Below are positions 1-9,857 of a stretch of DNA of 64,000 nt, piece after piece (the stretch's first letter is position 1; every line of letters begins with the position of its first letter). The DNA is from Pontibaca salina (GTDB taxonomy: Bacteria; Pseudomonadota; Alphaproteobacteria; Rhodobacterales; Rhodobacteraceae), in the NCBI RefSeq assembly GCF_016307205.1, contig NZ_JAEIJD010000002.1:248001-312000 (forward strand), read 5' to 3'. The notes beneath the pieces are model-generated. The model was given only the letters and a program-made list of their open reading frames with translations. It ran no database searches and was not told the DNA's origin. Position numbers and translations under genes: made by a program.

Positions 1-1401
1 ATCACCGCCGATACCGCGCCGCGAGGCGGGCGCGTGACGGCCTTGAAGTCCAATGCGGATGCGGCGCTGCTGAACTGTTCCGAAAAAACCCGCTGTCTGG
101 TGGTCAAACATACCGGCGATCAGACCACATGGGTTCAGGGCCGGGATGTTGATCTGCTGGCACAGATGGAACAAGCCAGCCCCGATTGCCCGCCCCGCGC
201 GATGAATGCCGAAGACCCGCTTTTTATTCTGTACACCTCTGGGTCGACCGGGCGGCCGAAAGGCGTGGTGCACAGCATCGGTGGTTATCTGGCCTTTGCG
301 GCGATGACGCACGAGTACACGTTCGACTATCACGATGGTGATGTTTTCTGGTGTACGGCAGATGTCGGCTGGGTGACGGGCCATAGTTATATCGTCTATG
401 GTCCGCTGGCCAATGGCGCCACGACACTCATGTTCGAGGGCGTGCCGACCTTTCCCGACGCAGGCCGGTTCTGGCAGGTTTGCGAGAAACACAAGGTTAA
501 CCAGTTCTATACAGCACCCACTGCCATTCGGGCCTTGATGGCGCAGGAGGACGAATTCGTAACCCGGCATGACCTGTCATCGCTGCGGGTGCTGGGCACC
601 GTCGGAGAACCGATCAACCCCGAGGCCTGGGCTTGGTACAACGATGTTGTTGGCAACGGCAAATGTCCCATTGTCGATACCTGGTGGCAGACCGAGACAG
701 GCGGGCATCTGCTAACGCCGCTGCCCGGAGCGACCGAAACCAAACCCGGTTCGGCGACAGTGCCGTTCTTCGGTATCAAGCCGGTCATTCTGGAACCCGA
801 AAGCGGCAAGCTGCTTGAAGACAATCCGGCGGAAGGCGTGCTGTGCTTTGCCGATAGCTGGCCGGGGCAGATGCGCACGATCTGGGGCGATCACCAGCGG
901 TTCATGGAAACCTATTTCCAGCAATATCCCGGCTATTACTTCACCGGAGATGGCGCTTTGCGGGATGAAGACGGTTACTACTGGATTACCGGGCGGGTTG
1001 ACGATGTGATCAACGTTTCGGGCCACCGTATGGGCACGTCCGAGGTTGAATCTGCCCTCGTCGCTCATGCCCAAGTCGCTGAGGCCGCGGTGGTTGGTTA
1101 TCCGCACGAGATCAAGGGGCAGGGCATTTATGCCTATGTCACCCTCATGCATGATGTCGAGCCAAGCGACGGTCTGCGCAAGGATCTGGAAACATGGGTG
1201 CGTACGCAGATTGGACCGATTGCCCGGCCCGATGTGATCCAGTGGGCTCCGGGCCTGCCCAAAACCCGGTCGGGCAAGATTATGCGCCGTATTCTGCGCA
1301 AAATCGCCGAGAATGACTGTAAATCACTGGGCGATATCACGACATTAGCCGACCCTGAGGTCGTGGATGATCTGATCGCGAATCGCATGAACCGGGGCTG
1401 A
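1..1401 (+). CDS. acsA: Acetyl-CoA synthetase, C-terminal part (cut by window start)
   Basis: Activates acetate to acetyl-CoA through an acetyl-adenylate in the cytoplasm. The reading frame is open from base 1, so the N-terminal part lies outside the window; 466 codons are visible. Visible family motifs are the P-loop-like [30 protein letters not shown], the adenylate-binding [14 protein letters not shown] and the C-terminal [11 protein letters not shown], whose second lysine is the known acetylation site that switches the enzyme off in this family. It is followed after 108 bases by a sodium:solute symporter pair, which is the usual partnering of acetate uptake and activation. A propionate-activating homologue is possible, but the motifs fit Acs well. 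Confidence 0.95.
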   Translation: MTADTAPRGGRVTALKSNADAALLNCSEKTRCLVVKHTGDQTTWVQGRDVDLLAQMEQASPDCPPRAMNAEDPLFILYTSGSTGRPKGVVHSIGGYLAFAAMTHEYTFDYHDGDVFWCTADVGWVTGHSYIVYGPLANGATTLMFEGVPTFPDAGRFWQVCEKHKVNQFYTAPTAIRALMAQEDEFVTRHDLSSLRVLGTVGEPINPEAWAWYNDVVGNGKCPIVDTWWQTETGGHLLTPLPGATETKPGSATVPFFGIKPVILEPESGKLLEDNPAEGVLCFADSWPGQMRTIWGDHQRFMETYFQQYPGYYFTGDGALRDEDGYYWITGRVDDVINVSGHRMGTSEVESALVAHAQVAEAAVVGYPHEIKGQGIYAYVTLMHDVEPSDGLRKDLETWVRTQIGPIARPDVIQWAPGLPKTRSGKIMRRILRKIAENDCKSLGDITTLADPEVVDDLIANRMNRG

Positions 1402-1509
1402 GCGGGGAGTGTATGCTGTAACCAGAACGTCAGCCGTGCAGCCGCTGGGCAGGAGGGATGCTTATGGCGCTTACGCAACGATGAAACCTTATTAAGGAAG
1501 GACAAGTAA

Positions 1510-1767
1510 ATGAGTTACGATAAATCTTCCAACGCATACTGGCGGGCCAATATCCGGATCATCACGATCTGTATGGTGATCTGGGCTTTGGTTTCTTTCG
1601 GCGGTGGGATTCTTCTGCGGCCCTTGCTGACAGGTATCAAAGTCGGCGGCAGCGATCTGGGCTTCTGGTTCGCACAGCAGGGATCGATCCTCACCTTTAT
1701 CGTGCTGATCTTCGGGTATGTATTCCGGATGAACCGGCTGGATCGCGAATACGGCGTCGAAGAGTGA
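1510..1767 (+). CDS. DUF4212 small subunit of sodium:solute symporter
   Basis: An 85-residue protein with two hydrophobic segments (about residues 16-37 and 55-73) and a short charged tail. It matches the DUF4212 small-subunit family, which is found almost always directly before a large SSS-family permease. The next gene starts 10 bases after its stop, so the two are probably translated together and form one transporter in the inner membrane. A good ribosome-binding sequence (AAGGAAGGA) lies just before the ATG. The transported solute is inferred from the acs neighbour to be acetate or another short monocarboxylate. Confidence 0.9.
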   Translation: MSYDKSSNAYWRANIRIITICMVIWALVSFGGGILLRPLLTGIKVGGSDLGFWFAQQGSILTFIVLIFGYVFRMNRLDREYGVEE

Positions 1768-1777
1768 GACCATAGAC

Positions 1778-3589
1778 ATGACTCAATTTACCTTGAATCT
1801 GATTTTCATCGGCGGTTCGTTTGCCATCTATATCGGCATCGCCATTTGGGCACGGGCGGGGTCCACCGCCGAATTCTATGCCGCCAATCGGGGCGTGCAC
1901 CCGGTCATGAACGGCATGGCAACCGCAGCCGACTGGATGTCGGCAGCTTCGTTCATTTCGATGGCGGGTCTGATCGCGTTCACCGGTTACGACAACTCGA
2001 CCTATTTGATGGGTTGGACCGGGGGCTATGTGCTGTTGGCACTGCTGCTGGCTCCTTATCTGCGCAAATTCGGCAAGTTTACCGTGCCGCAATTCATCGG
2101 TGACCGATTCTATTCCCAGACCGCGCGGATTATCGGTGTAATCTGCCTGCTGATCATCTCGCTTACCTATGTGATCGGGCAGATGACTGGCGTTGGCGTG
2201 ACCTTCTCGCGCTATCTTGAGGTCAGCAACGCCACCGGGTTGTGGATCGGTGCGGCAATCGTCTTTGCCTATTCGGTCATGGGCGGCATGAAAGGTGTGA
2301 CTTATACGCAGGTCGCGCAATATGTCGTGTTGATCATCGCCTATACGATCCCGGCGGTCTTTATCTCCTTGGCGCTGACGGGCAACTTTCTGCCGCAACT
2401 GGGGCTGTTTGGCACCCATGAAGCATCGAACACGCTGTTCCTGACCAAACTTGATCAGGTGGTGACCGATCTGGGCTTCAAGGAATACACCGCCCATAAC
2501 GGATCGACCCTGAACATGGTCTTGTTCACGCTGGCGCTGATGATCGGGACGGCGGGCCTGCCGCATGTCATCATCCGGTTTTTTACCGTACCCAAAGTAT
2601 CGGACGCACGGTCGTCCGCAGGGTGGGCGCTGGTGTTCATCGCGCTGCTTTACACGGTCGCCCCGGCGGTCGGGTCGATGGCACGTCTGAACCTGACCAC
2701 CACCATGTGGCCGGGGGCCGATACTGGCGAGACGTTCAGCGAACCGGCGGTCAGTCTGGCAGATATCGAGACCGCACCGAATCTGGAATGGATGCGGACA
2801 TGGAACACCACTGGCCTGCTAAATTGGGAGGATAAGAACGGCGACGGGTTGATCCAGTATTACAACGATACCGGTCCCGCCGATTCTCCGGCCATGGTTG
2901 CGGCTGCCGAAAACGGCTGGCAGGGCAATGAATTGACCGAGGTCAATCGGGACATCATGGTTCTGGCCAACCCCGAGATCGCGAACCTGCCCGGCTGGGT
3001 TATCGGCATCACGGCGGCGGGTGGCCTTGCTGCGGCGCTGTCCACTGCTGCGGGTTTGCTGCTGGCGATTTCCAGTGCCGTCAGCCACGATCTGATCAAG
3101 GGCGCAATCAGCCCCGGTATTTCCGAACGTGGCGAATTGCTGGCGGCACGAATATCGATGGCGGTTTCGATCTTGGTCGCAACGCTCCTTGGGCTTAATC
3201 CCCCGGGCTTTGCGGCGCAGACGGTGGCGCTGGCCTTCGGTCTGGCGGCAAGCTCGATCTTCCCTGTGCTGATGATGGGCATCTTCTCAAAGCGCATGAA
3301 CAAACAGGGTGCCATCGCGGGTATGCTTGCCGGGATCATTTCGACGCTGGTCTATATCTTCACCTATAAGGGCTGGTTCTTCATCGAAGGCACCAACCAG
3401 CTGCCCGATAACCTGGACAACTGGGTATTTGGCATCGCGCCGGCGTCGTTCGGTGTGATCGGTGCGATCATCAACTTCGCCGTGGCATTTATGGTGTCGC
3501 GCGTGACCCAGGAACCGCCGGAAGAGGTGCAAGTGCTGGTCGAGTCGATCCGCGTTCCCCGCGGTGCCGGTGCAGCGGTGCAGCACTGA
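1778..3589 (+). CDS. Sodium:solute symporter, VC_2705-type large subunit
   Basis: A 603-residue, multi-pass inner-membrane permease of the SSS family, in the subfamily that pairs with DUF4212 proteins and is related to the acetate permease ActP. The first helix begins at about residue 6, and the conserved AADWMSAASFISMAG stretch lies near residue 49. Between two helices there is a hydrophilic insert of roughly 80 residues (about 305-400). It contains DKNGDGLIQ starting at residue 352, which looks like an EF-hand loop. A strong terminator follows the stop codon, so the acs-symporter part may be a separate transcript from the genes downstream. Substrate is inferred, not shown. Confidence 0.9.
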   Translation: MTQFTLNLIFIGGSFAIYIGIAIWARAGSTAEFYAANRGVHPVMNGMATAADWMSAASFISMAGLIAFTGYDNSTYLMGWTGGYVLLALLLAPYLRKFGKFTVPQFIGDRFYSQTARIIGVICLLIISLTYVIGQMTGVGVTFSRYLEVSNATGLWIGAAIVFAYSVMGGMKGVTYTQVAQYVVLIIAYTIPAVFISLALTGNFLPQLGLFGTHEASNTLFLTKLDQVVTDLGFKEYTAHNGSTLNMVLFTLALMIGTAGLPHVIIRFFTVPKVSDARSSAGWALVFIALLYTVAPAVGSMARLNLTTTMWPGADTGETFSEPAVSLADIETAPNLEWMRTWNTTGLLNWEDKNGDGLIQYYNDTGPADSPAMVAAAENGWQGNELTEVNRDIMVLANPEIANLPGWVIGITAAGGLAAALSTAAGLLLAISSAVSHDLIKGAISPGISERGELLAARISMAVSILVATLLGLNPPGFAAQTVALAFGLAASSIFPVLMMGIFSKRMNKQGAIAGMLAGIISTLVYIFTYKGWFFIEGTNQLPDNLDNWVFGIAPASFGVIGAIINFAVAFMVSRVTQEPPEEVQVLVESIRVPRGAGAAVQH

Positions 3590-3602
3590 TCCGATGATTA
3601 CC

Positions 3603-3634
3603 GGCCGCGCCCGAACCCCGGGCGCGGCCTTTTT
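3603..3634 (+). terminator. Rho-independent terminator after symporter
   Basis: A perfect 10-bp stem (GGCCGCGCCC with GGGCGCGGCC) is closed by a short loop and followed by five T residues. It lies 14 bases after the symporter stop codon and 18 bases before the next ATG. Confidence 0.85.
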
Positions 3635-3651
3635 AACCGGGATGGAGTGAT

Positions 3652-5466
3652 ATGGAACAGACCAGCCAGTTTCTGGCTTCAATTCATCCTTACAATACCC
3701 TTAGCCAAGGCGAATTGGCGCAAGTCGCCGGTGCCTTCGCCCGCCGGGAGTGGCAGACAGGCGAAACGATCTATCGCTATGGGGCGCCACTGGACGGTAT
3801 CTACCTGATCGAAAGCGGCACGGTTGTGATTACCGACCAAAACGAGGCGCAGGTTTCTGTGCTGGGGCGCACCAACAGCTTTGGCGAGCGGGGGCTGCTA
3901 CGCGATGGACATGCCGCCACCACCGCGCGGATGGCCGAAGCAGGCTGTCTGTTGCTGTTGCCCAGCCAAGAGTTGAATCGGCTGATCCGAAAATCACGCA
4001 GTTTCGCACGTTTTTTCACGCGTGGCCCCAGCAGTGATGGTGCACGCCCATATGCCGACATCGCGACGCTGAGGGTGACGGATTTCCTGACTGGGATAGC
4101 CCGTACCTGTGCTCCGGATACCCCGATCGCCGAAGCGGCCCGCATGATGCGCGAGGCGCATGTCAGCAGTCTTGGTATAACGCGTGATGACAGTCTCGTC
4201 GGGCTGGTCACGATTCGCGACATGTCCAATCGGGTGGTCGCCGAAGGCGTCGATGCCTCGCGCCCGGTCAGCGAGATCATGACCAAGGATCCGATCACGC
4301 TGGCGCCCGATGCTCTGGGCACAGATGTGCTGACGATCATGTTGGAGCGGCGCATTGGCCATTTGCCGGTGGTGGATCGCGGCGCCTTTGCCGGGATGGT
4401 CACACAGACCGACCTAATGCGGATTCAGGCGATTTCCAGCCCGGTGCTGATGCGTGACATCGGCGGCGCCGATACAGTCGAGCAACTGGTTTCCGCCACG
4501 GCGCGGATCCCCGAACTTTTGGTCAATTTGGTCGCCTCGGGGCAACGGCACGAGGTCATCACAAGGTTAATCACCGATATCGCCGATGCAGTGACGCGCC
4601 GCTTGCTAGCGATGGCCGAAGACCGCCTCGGCCCGCCGCCGGGCCGTTACCTTTGGGCCGCTTGCGGCAGTCAGGGACGGCAAGAGCAAACCGGCATATC
4701 GGATCAGGACAATTGCCTGATCCTGGGGGACGAGGTGCCGGCAGACAGCACCTATTTCGCCGATCTGGCGCAGTTCGTCAGCGATGGTCTTAACGCTTGC
4801 GGCTATATCTATTGTCCCGGCGACATGATGGCGATCAACCCGCGCTGGCGCCAGCCTCGGCGCGTCTGGCAGCGCTATTTTCAGGGCTGGATTGACCAAC
4901 CCAGCCCCGAGGCGCAAATGCTGGCCAGCGTCATGTTCGATCTTCGCGGGATCGGTGGCGATCATGCGCTGCTTGAGGGGTTGCAGACCGCGACGCTGGA
5001 ACTGGCCTCGAAGAACACGATTTTCGTGGCCCACATGATCGGCAATTCACTGAAACATCGCCCGCCGTTGGGGCTGATCCGGGGCTTCGCCACGATCCGC
5101 ACGGGCGAGCATCGCAATCATATTGATATGAAGCTGAATGGCGTGGTGCCGGTGACTGATCTGGCGCGTATTTATGCGCTTCAGGGGCGTTTGCCCCCGG
5201 TCAATACGCGCGCGCGCTTGCAGGCCGCCGAAGCCGCCGGGGTGCTGTCGCCAAGTGGGGCCGGTGATTTGATCGCAGCCTTTGATCTGATCCAGACCAC
5301 GCGGCTCGACAATCAGGCTAGAAAAATTCGCGAAGATGGCGCGGCGACCAATTTTCTGTCCCCCGCCGACTTGCCTGATTTCGAGCGCAGTCACCTGCGC
5401 GATGCCTTTGTTGTCGTGCGGACGATGCAATCGGCACTGGGCCACGGCAAGGGAGCGCTTGGATGA
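3652..5466 (+). CDS. cNMP-binding / CBS / DUF294 nucleotidyltransferase-like protein
   Basis: A 604-residue cytoplasmic signalling protein. In order: a cyclic-nucleotide-binding-like domain (about 8-125), a CBS pair (about 148-265), a DUF294 domain resembling GlnD/GlnE-type nucleotidyltransferases (about 295-435) and the DUF294 C-terminal domain (about 470-600). The nucleotidyltransferase signature is present: G339-S340, R343, E345, then S350-D351 and D353. CBS pairs usually sense adenine nucleotides. Proteins of this architecture are known to sit beside SSS permeases, so a role in controlling acetate uptake or use is likely. The modified partner and the nucleotide used are not known. Its stop overlaps the start of the next gene by four bases. 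Confidence 0.85.
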   Translation: MEQTSQFLASIHPYNTLSQGELAQVAGAFARREWQTGETIYRYGAPLDGIYLIESGTVVITDQNEAQVSVLGRTNSFGERGLLRDGHAATTARMAEAGCLLLLPSQELNRLIRKSRSFARFFTRGPSSDGARPYADIATLRVTDFLTGIARTCAPDTPIAEAARMMREAHVSSLGITRDDSLVGLVTIRDMSNRVVAEGVDASRPVSEIMTKDPITLAPDALGTDVLTIMLERRIGHLPVVDRGAFAGMVTQTDLMRIQAISSPVLMRDIGGADTVEQLVSATARIPELLVNLVASGQRHEVITRLITDIADAVTRRLLAMAEDRLGPPPGRYLWAACGSQGRQEQTGISDQDNCLILGDEVPADSTYFADLAQFVSDGLNACGYIYCPGDMMAINPRWRQPRRVWQRYFQGWIDQPSPEAQMLASVMFDLRGIGGDHALLEGLQTATLELASKNTIFVAHMIGNSLKHRPPLGLIRGFATIRTGEHRNHIDMKLNGVVPVTDLARIYALQGRLPPVNTRARLQAAEAAGVLSPSGAGDLIAAFDLIQTTRLDNQARKIREDGAATNFLSPADLPDFERSHLRDAFVVVRTMQSALGHGKGALG

Positions 5467-5984
5467 CCGCAAGCATGGGGTGGGACGTACTGGGCATGTT
5501 GATCGTCGGACTCGGCGCGGCAGCCGTGCTTTACGCGGCACTGCACGCGCTGCGCAAGGCGGGGTTCCATACGCCGGGATGGGCGTTGCCCAGCGGGATC
5601 GGGGCCGCGATGCTGCTGTTTACGATCTGGAACGAATATACTTGGTTCCCGCGGGTGCGCGACCAGCTTCCTGACCATGTGCAGGTTCTTGACACGGGGG
5701 CAGGTGGCAAGGCTTGGCGGCCATGGACATTCGTTGTTCCGATGGTCACACGTTTTTCAGCACTCGAACCGTCTTCTGGCCAACTGGACAAGGATGGACC
5801 TATCAGGGTGCGTATTCTACTGGTCGAGCGCTGGCAGCCGACCCGCTTTGTCACGCTGGATGTCGATTGCGCCAGCGAAAGGCAGCGGATGGTGGCGGGC
5901 AACGGAACCGCCCAGAACTGGCAGGCTGTGGCGGGGAATGATCCGGTCCTGATTACTGCTTGTGCCAATGAAGGGGGAGTGTGA
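5463..5984 (+). CDS. Orphan two-helix membrane protein
   Basis: A 173-residue protein that I cannot assign to a family. It has two predicted membrane helices (about residues 7-29 and 40-58), followed by a soluble domain of about 110 residues with two late cysteines. The start (ATG at 5463) overlaps the end of the DUF294 gene, and its stop overlaps the next start in a TGATG arrangement. It is therefore translated as part of the same operon as the nucleotidyltransferase-like protein, the receiver and the exonuclease. A helper or anchor for that system is a reasonable guess, nothing more. Confidence 0.75.
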   Translation: MTASMGWDVLGMLIVGLGAAAVLYAALHALRKAGFHTPGWALPSGIGAAMLLFTIWNEYTWFPRVRDQLPDHVQVLDTGAGGKAWRPWTFVVPMVTRFSALEPSSGQLDKDGPIRVRILLVERWQPTRFVTLDVDCASERQRMVAGNGTAQNWQAVAGNDPVLITACANEGGV

Positions 5985-6355
5985 TGGCAAATATCATGGT
6001 CGTCGAAGACGAGGACAACATCGCCATTGCGCTGGATTTTTTGCTGTCACGCGAAGGGCACGATCACACGCGGCTGGCGACCGGGGCAGGCGCGCTTGAT
6101 ACGATCCGCAAGGTCCGCCCAGATGTGGTCTTGCTGGATATCATGCTGCCGGATGTTTCCGGGTATCAGATTTTGCAGGACATGCGCGCCGATCCCGAGC
6201 TTGCCGAAATCCGTGTGCTGGTGATGACCGCCCGTGGCGCGGTGGTGGAGCGGCGCAAGGGGATGGCGCTGGGCGCTGATGGGTTTATCGCCAAACCTTT
6301 TGAACTGGTCGAATTGCGCGACGAACTGGCGCGCCTGTTGAAATCGGAATGCTGA
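5984..6355 (+). CDS. Single-domain response regulator
   Basis: A 123-residue lone receiver domain without an output domain. The acidic pocket (E8, D9), phosphoacceptor D52 in LLDIMLPD, a switch-region threonine in VMTARG and the conserved lysine in AKPF are all visible. I chose ATG 5984, which overlaps the previous stop as TGATG; a GTG at 5981 is possible. The gene overlaps the following membrane exonuclease gene by seven bases. No complete histidine kinase is present in the operon, so its phosphodonor is probably encoded elsewhere. Without an output domain it must act by binding another protein. Confidence 0.9.
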   Translation: MANIMVVEDEDNIAIALDFLLSREGHDHTRLATGAGALDTIRKVRPDVVLLDIMLPDVSGYQILQDMRADPELAEIRVLVMTARGAVVERRKGMALGADGFIAKPFELVELRDELARLLKSEC

Positions 6356-8355
6356 CGGGGCTTTCCCTTCGCCTGCGGATCTTCCTGATATTTGTTGGCC
6401 TGACAGCGGGGATCTTGCTGTCGATCGCTGCGGGCGCATTTATCACGGCCCGACAATTGGAAAATTTCGGGCTGGTAATTGGTGGTGCCACACTGTCAGG
6501 GTTTGGCGTGCTGGGGCTTTTGGTCTGGGTCTGGTTCCTGTTTGATCAGAATGTTGCCCGCCCGATCGAGACTCTTGCGGGGGGATTGCGGACCGGCTCC
6601 GTGCCCGACCCCGAAGAAGGGATCTATCTTGCCGATCTCGGTCCCGCCACCCGCGCTGCTGCAGAGGCCCGGACGCGCGAAACCGAGCGTTTGAGCGAGG
6701 CCGTGCGCCTGCATGCGGATGATCTGACCCGTGAGAAGTCGATGCTGGAATCGATCCTGTCGGATATCGGGGCCGCGGCTGTCATGGTCGATCAGCGCGG
6801 GCGGGTGATGTTCTATAATGCAGCCGCCAGCCGGATGATGCCGGGGCTTGGGCTGAACCGCGATTTGGCGCGGGCGCTGCGTACCGGCGCGGTCGATGCG
6901 GCGCGCGCGCGGCTGCGCGTTGTCGAGGCAGCGGGCTATGGATCTGCCGATGCGCCGCCAGCCGCTACCGGTCTGGTTTGTTTCACGCAAACCGGTGACC
7001 GTCTGTCCGGTCTGATGCGTGCGCTGAGCGATGAACGTGGGCATATATTGATCCTGCGCGCGGCTAAATCGCCTGCGGCCCAAGCGTCGGCAGATGGCAC
7101 CGAAACCCTGCGCCGTAGTGCCGCCAGCCTGGTTCCGCTGTTAAGCGAGCTTGATGGCCCAGTGCCCCCCGCTGTTGCCAAGGCGATCCGCTCGGAAGCA
7201 TCGAGATTGGCCGGTGCGTTACGTGCGCTGACACCGCCTGAAATGGCTGAAACACAAGATCAGGGCCGGGTTGGCGCGGCCGAATTGATCGGCTCGGTCA
7301 CAGGGGTCGCGGAAACCGAATATGCGGGCGAACTGACGCTGGCCGTGGATGGCGGCACCTTGGCGGCGCTTGTCAGCGATCTTGCGGCGCGTCTTGTCGC
7401 AAGCGGACGGCCCGCGCCCCGGCTGACCCTTGATGACGAGGGTCATGAGGCCGGTGCGCAGATCCGTCTGTCGTGGCAGGGCGAAGTGCTGCCGGTGGCG
7501 GAACTTGATCAATGGCTGGACCAACCTTCTGACCCTGATCGCCCCGATCAAACTGGTGCCGATTTGCTGGCCGAGATGGGCACCAGCATCTGGCCTGAGT
7601 CCGATGATCATGGACGCGCGGCATTGGTCCTGCCACTGCCTCTGGCGGCGTCGGACCGGGACCATGCGCCGGGTCTGACCTATGATTTTGGGCTGACCGA
7701 ACAAGATGGGGATCATGGATTGCTGTCAGGGTTGACCTGCGTCGTGTTCGACACGGAAACCACTGGCCTGGGCCCCACCGACCGCATTGTCCAAATCGCC
7801 GGGCTGCGGATCACCAATGGGCGTCTGACAGGCGAGCGGTTTGAAACGCTGGTCAATCCGGGTCGTCCAATTCCCGCCGTTTCAACCGATGTGCATGGCA
7901 TCACCGACGCCATGGTCGCCGACGCGCCCGACACCGGCGACGCCCTGCACAGGTTCCACGAATTTGCGGACGGGGCTGTGCTTGTCGCCCATAATGCGCC
8001 ATTCGATATGGGCTTTTTACATGCGGCGCGGGCCGAAAGCAGGGTGGCCTTCGACAACCGGGTGATGGACACGGTTCTGTTGTCAGCGATGGTCTGGGGC
8101 CAAGCCGTGTCGCATTCGCTGGACGCGTTGACCGCGCGGCTGGGTATCGAGATTCCGCCCGAGTTGCGCCACACTGCGATGGGTGATGCCGAAGCAACCG
8201 CAGAGGCATTTCTGCGCCTGCTCCCCGCGTTGGCAGCCAAAGGGATTGCGCGATTTGACGACATGAGCGCTGCAGCGGCAAAGCATCGCCGCCTTCTTGC
8301 GGACGCCAATCTGTGCCGGCCGGATGATCACGCACCGGAAACGCAGGACCATTGA
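6349..8355 (+). CDS. Membrane PAS / kinase-like protein fused to DEDDh exonuclease
   Basis: A 668-residue fusion. Two membrane helices (about 6-29 and 45-68) are followed by a HAMP-like linker, a PAS domain (about 130-205) and a region (about 255-435) that resembles a histidine kinase but shows no H-box and only remnants of the ATP-binding fold. The C-terminal part (465-650) is a DnaQ-type 3'-5' exonuclease with all DEDDh residues: D468, E470, D553, H608 and D613. Automated pipelines may call it a DNA polymerase III epsilon subunit, but the membrane sensor half and the acetate-module context argue against a replisome role. It is translationally coupled to the receiver gene upstream. Confidence 0.85.
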   Translation: MLTGLSLRLRIFLIFVGLTAGILLSIAAGAFITARQLENFGLVIGGATLSGFGVLGLLVWVWFLFDQNVARPIETLAGGLRTGSVPDPEEGIYLADLGPATRAAAEARTRETERLSEAVRLHADDLTREKSMLESILSDIGAAAVMVDQRGRVMFYNAAASRMMPGLGLNRDLARALRTGAVDAARARLRVVEAAGYGSADAPPAATGLVCFTQTGDRLSGLMRALSDERGHILILRAAKSPAAQASADGTETLRRSAASLVPLLSELDGPVPPAVAKAIRSEASRLAGALRALTPPEMAETQDQGRVGAAELIGSVTGVAETEYAGELTLAVDGGTLAALVSDLAARLVASGRPAPRLTLDDEGHEAGAQIRLSWQGEVLPVAELDQWLDQPSDPDRPDQTGADLLAEMGTSIWPESDDHGRAALVLPLPLAASDRDHAPGLTYDFGLTEQDGDHGLLSGLTCVVFDTETTGLGPTDRIVQIAGLRITNGRLTGERFETLVNPGRPIPAVSTDVHGITDAMVADAPDTGDALHRFHEFADGAVLVAHNAPFDMGFLHAARAESRVAFDNRVMDTVLLSAMVWGQAVSHSLDALTARLGIEIPPELRHTAMGDAEATAEAFLRLLPALAAKGIARFDDMSAAAAKHRRLLADANLCRPDDHAPETQDH

Positions 8356-8408
8356 CGACTCTGCGGCGCGATGGCACTCAGCACTTCGCACTATCGGAGG
8401 CCAAGGCC

Positions 8409-9857
8409 ATGACGCGCGCGCTGATGATTCAGGGGACCGGCTCGAATGTGGGCAAATCCATGCTGGTTGCCGGACTGTGCCGCGCGGCACGGCGCCGGGG
8501 TCTATCGGTCGCGCCCTTCAAGCCGCAAAACATGTCAAACAACGCGGCTGTAACGGCGGATGGGGGCGAAATCGGGCGCGCCCAGGCGCTGCAGGCGCAG
8601 GCTTGCGGGCTGGAGCCGCGCAGCGACATGAACCCGGTCTTGTTGAAACCCCAGAGCGAAACCGGTGCCCAAGTGATCGTACAGGGCCAAAGCCGTGGCA
8701 GCACCCGTGCGGCTGACTATGCCGCCGTAAAGCCAAAGCTTTTGAACGCGGTATTAGATAGTTTCGCGCGGCTGCAATCGGCACATGATCTGGTGATTGT
8801 CGAGGGCGCGGGCAGTCCGGCTGAGATCAACCTGCGACCCAACGATATTGCCAATATGGGATTTGCGCGGGCGGCGGACGTTCCGGTGGTGTTGGCAGGA
8901 GATATCGACCGGGGCGGTGTTATCGCGCAGCTCATCGGCACGCAGGCAGTGCTTGCCGCTGAGGATGCCGCGATGATCGCGGGCTTTCTGATCAACAAGT
9001 TCCGCGGCGATAAGCGGCTGTTCGACGATGGATATAAGCAGATCGAGCAGCGTACGGGATGGCGCGGTTTCGGCGTGCTGCCCTGGTTTGAGAATGCTTG
9101 GCGCCTGCCGGCAGAAGATGCGCAGGATATCGCCACGCCACAGCGGGAGTCCGGGTTGCATATCGTTGCCCTGACTTTCTCGCGCATTGCCAATTTCGAC
9201 GATCTTGATCCATTGACGCAGGAACCGGGCGTGCGCCTGACCATGTTGCGCGCCGGGCAAGCGATTCCCGGCGATGCCGATTTGGTCATCCTGCCGGGCA
9301 CGAAATCGACGCGCGGCGATCTGGACTTTCTGCGCGCGCAGGGTTGGGACATTGACCTTGCGGCGCATCACCGGCGCGGCGGGCATGTGTTAGGCCTGTG
9401 TGGCGGCTATCAGATGCTGGGGCGCAGCATCGCGGACCCCGATGGGATTGAGGGCGCGCCGGGCGAGACGCCGGGCCTTGGCCTGTTGCAGATCGATACG
9501 GTAATGGCGGCGGACAAGCGGCTCAGTCAGGTGGAGGCGGTCCATGTGCCCACCGGGCAACCGCTTAGGGGGTATGAAATCCATATCGGCCGCAGCGATG
9601 GTGCGGACCGCGCCCGTCCGTTCGCGCATATCGCGGGCGAGGGCGAAGGCGCGATCAGCGCCGACGGGCGCATCGCCGGAAGCTATCTGCATGGCATGTT
9701 CCGCGATGATGCATTTCGCGCGGCCTTCCTTGGCAATCTCGGCGCGCCGGCATCGGGGCATAGCTACGATAGTGCGGTCGAGCATACGTTAGACGCCTTG
9801 GCCGATCATATCGAAACCCATCTGGACGTATCGGCGTTATTGGCGATCGCGCAGTAA
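8409..9857 (+). CDS. cobQ: Cobyric acid synthase
   Basis: Amidates the corrin ring side chains b, d, e and g of adenosylcobyrinic acid a,c-diamide, using glutamine and ATP. The 482-residue protein has an N-terminal dethiobiotin-synthetase-like ATPase domain ([18 protein letters not shown]) and a C-terminal class I glutamine amidotransferase with the nucleophile cysteine in [11 protein letters not shown] chose ATG 8409 because GGAGG lies nine bases upstream; a longer frame from TTG 8352 would overlap the exonuclease gene. The 3' end overlaps the convergent cinA gene by 21 bases. Confidence 0.95.
   Translation: MTRALMIQGTGSNVGKSMLVAGLCRAARRRGLSVAPFKPQNMSNNAAVTADGGEIGRAQALQAQACGLEPRSDMNPVLLKPQSETGAQVIVQGQSRGSTRAADYAAVKPKLLNAVLDSFARLQSAHDLVIVEGAGSPAEINLRPNDIANMGFARAADVPVVLAGDIDRGGVIAQLIGTQAVLAAEDAAMIAGFLINKFRGDKRLFDDGYKQIEQRTGWRGFGVLPWFENAWRLPAEDAQDIATPQRESGLHIVALTFSRIANFDDLDPLTQEPGVRLTMLRAGQAIPGDADLVILPGTKSTRGDLDFLRAQGWDIDLAAHHRRGGHVLGLCGGYQMLGRSIADPDGIEGAPGETPGLGLLQIDTVMAADKRLSQVEAVHVPTGQPLRGYEIHIGRSDGADRARPFAHIAGEGEGAISADGRIAGSYLHGMFRDDAFRAAFLGNLGAPASGHSYDSAVEHTLDALADHIETHLDVSALLAIAQ

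Noticed and set aside
1697-2566. 289-codon minus-strand frame opposite the symporter
   Set aside because: Shadow frame rich in His, Arg and Gln; the plus strand has a clear SSS permease.
6349-8355. Annotation as DNA polymerase III epsilon subunit
   Set aside because: The exonuclease domain is DnaQ-like, but the membrane, PAS and kinase-like parts and the acetate context do not fit a replisome subunit.
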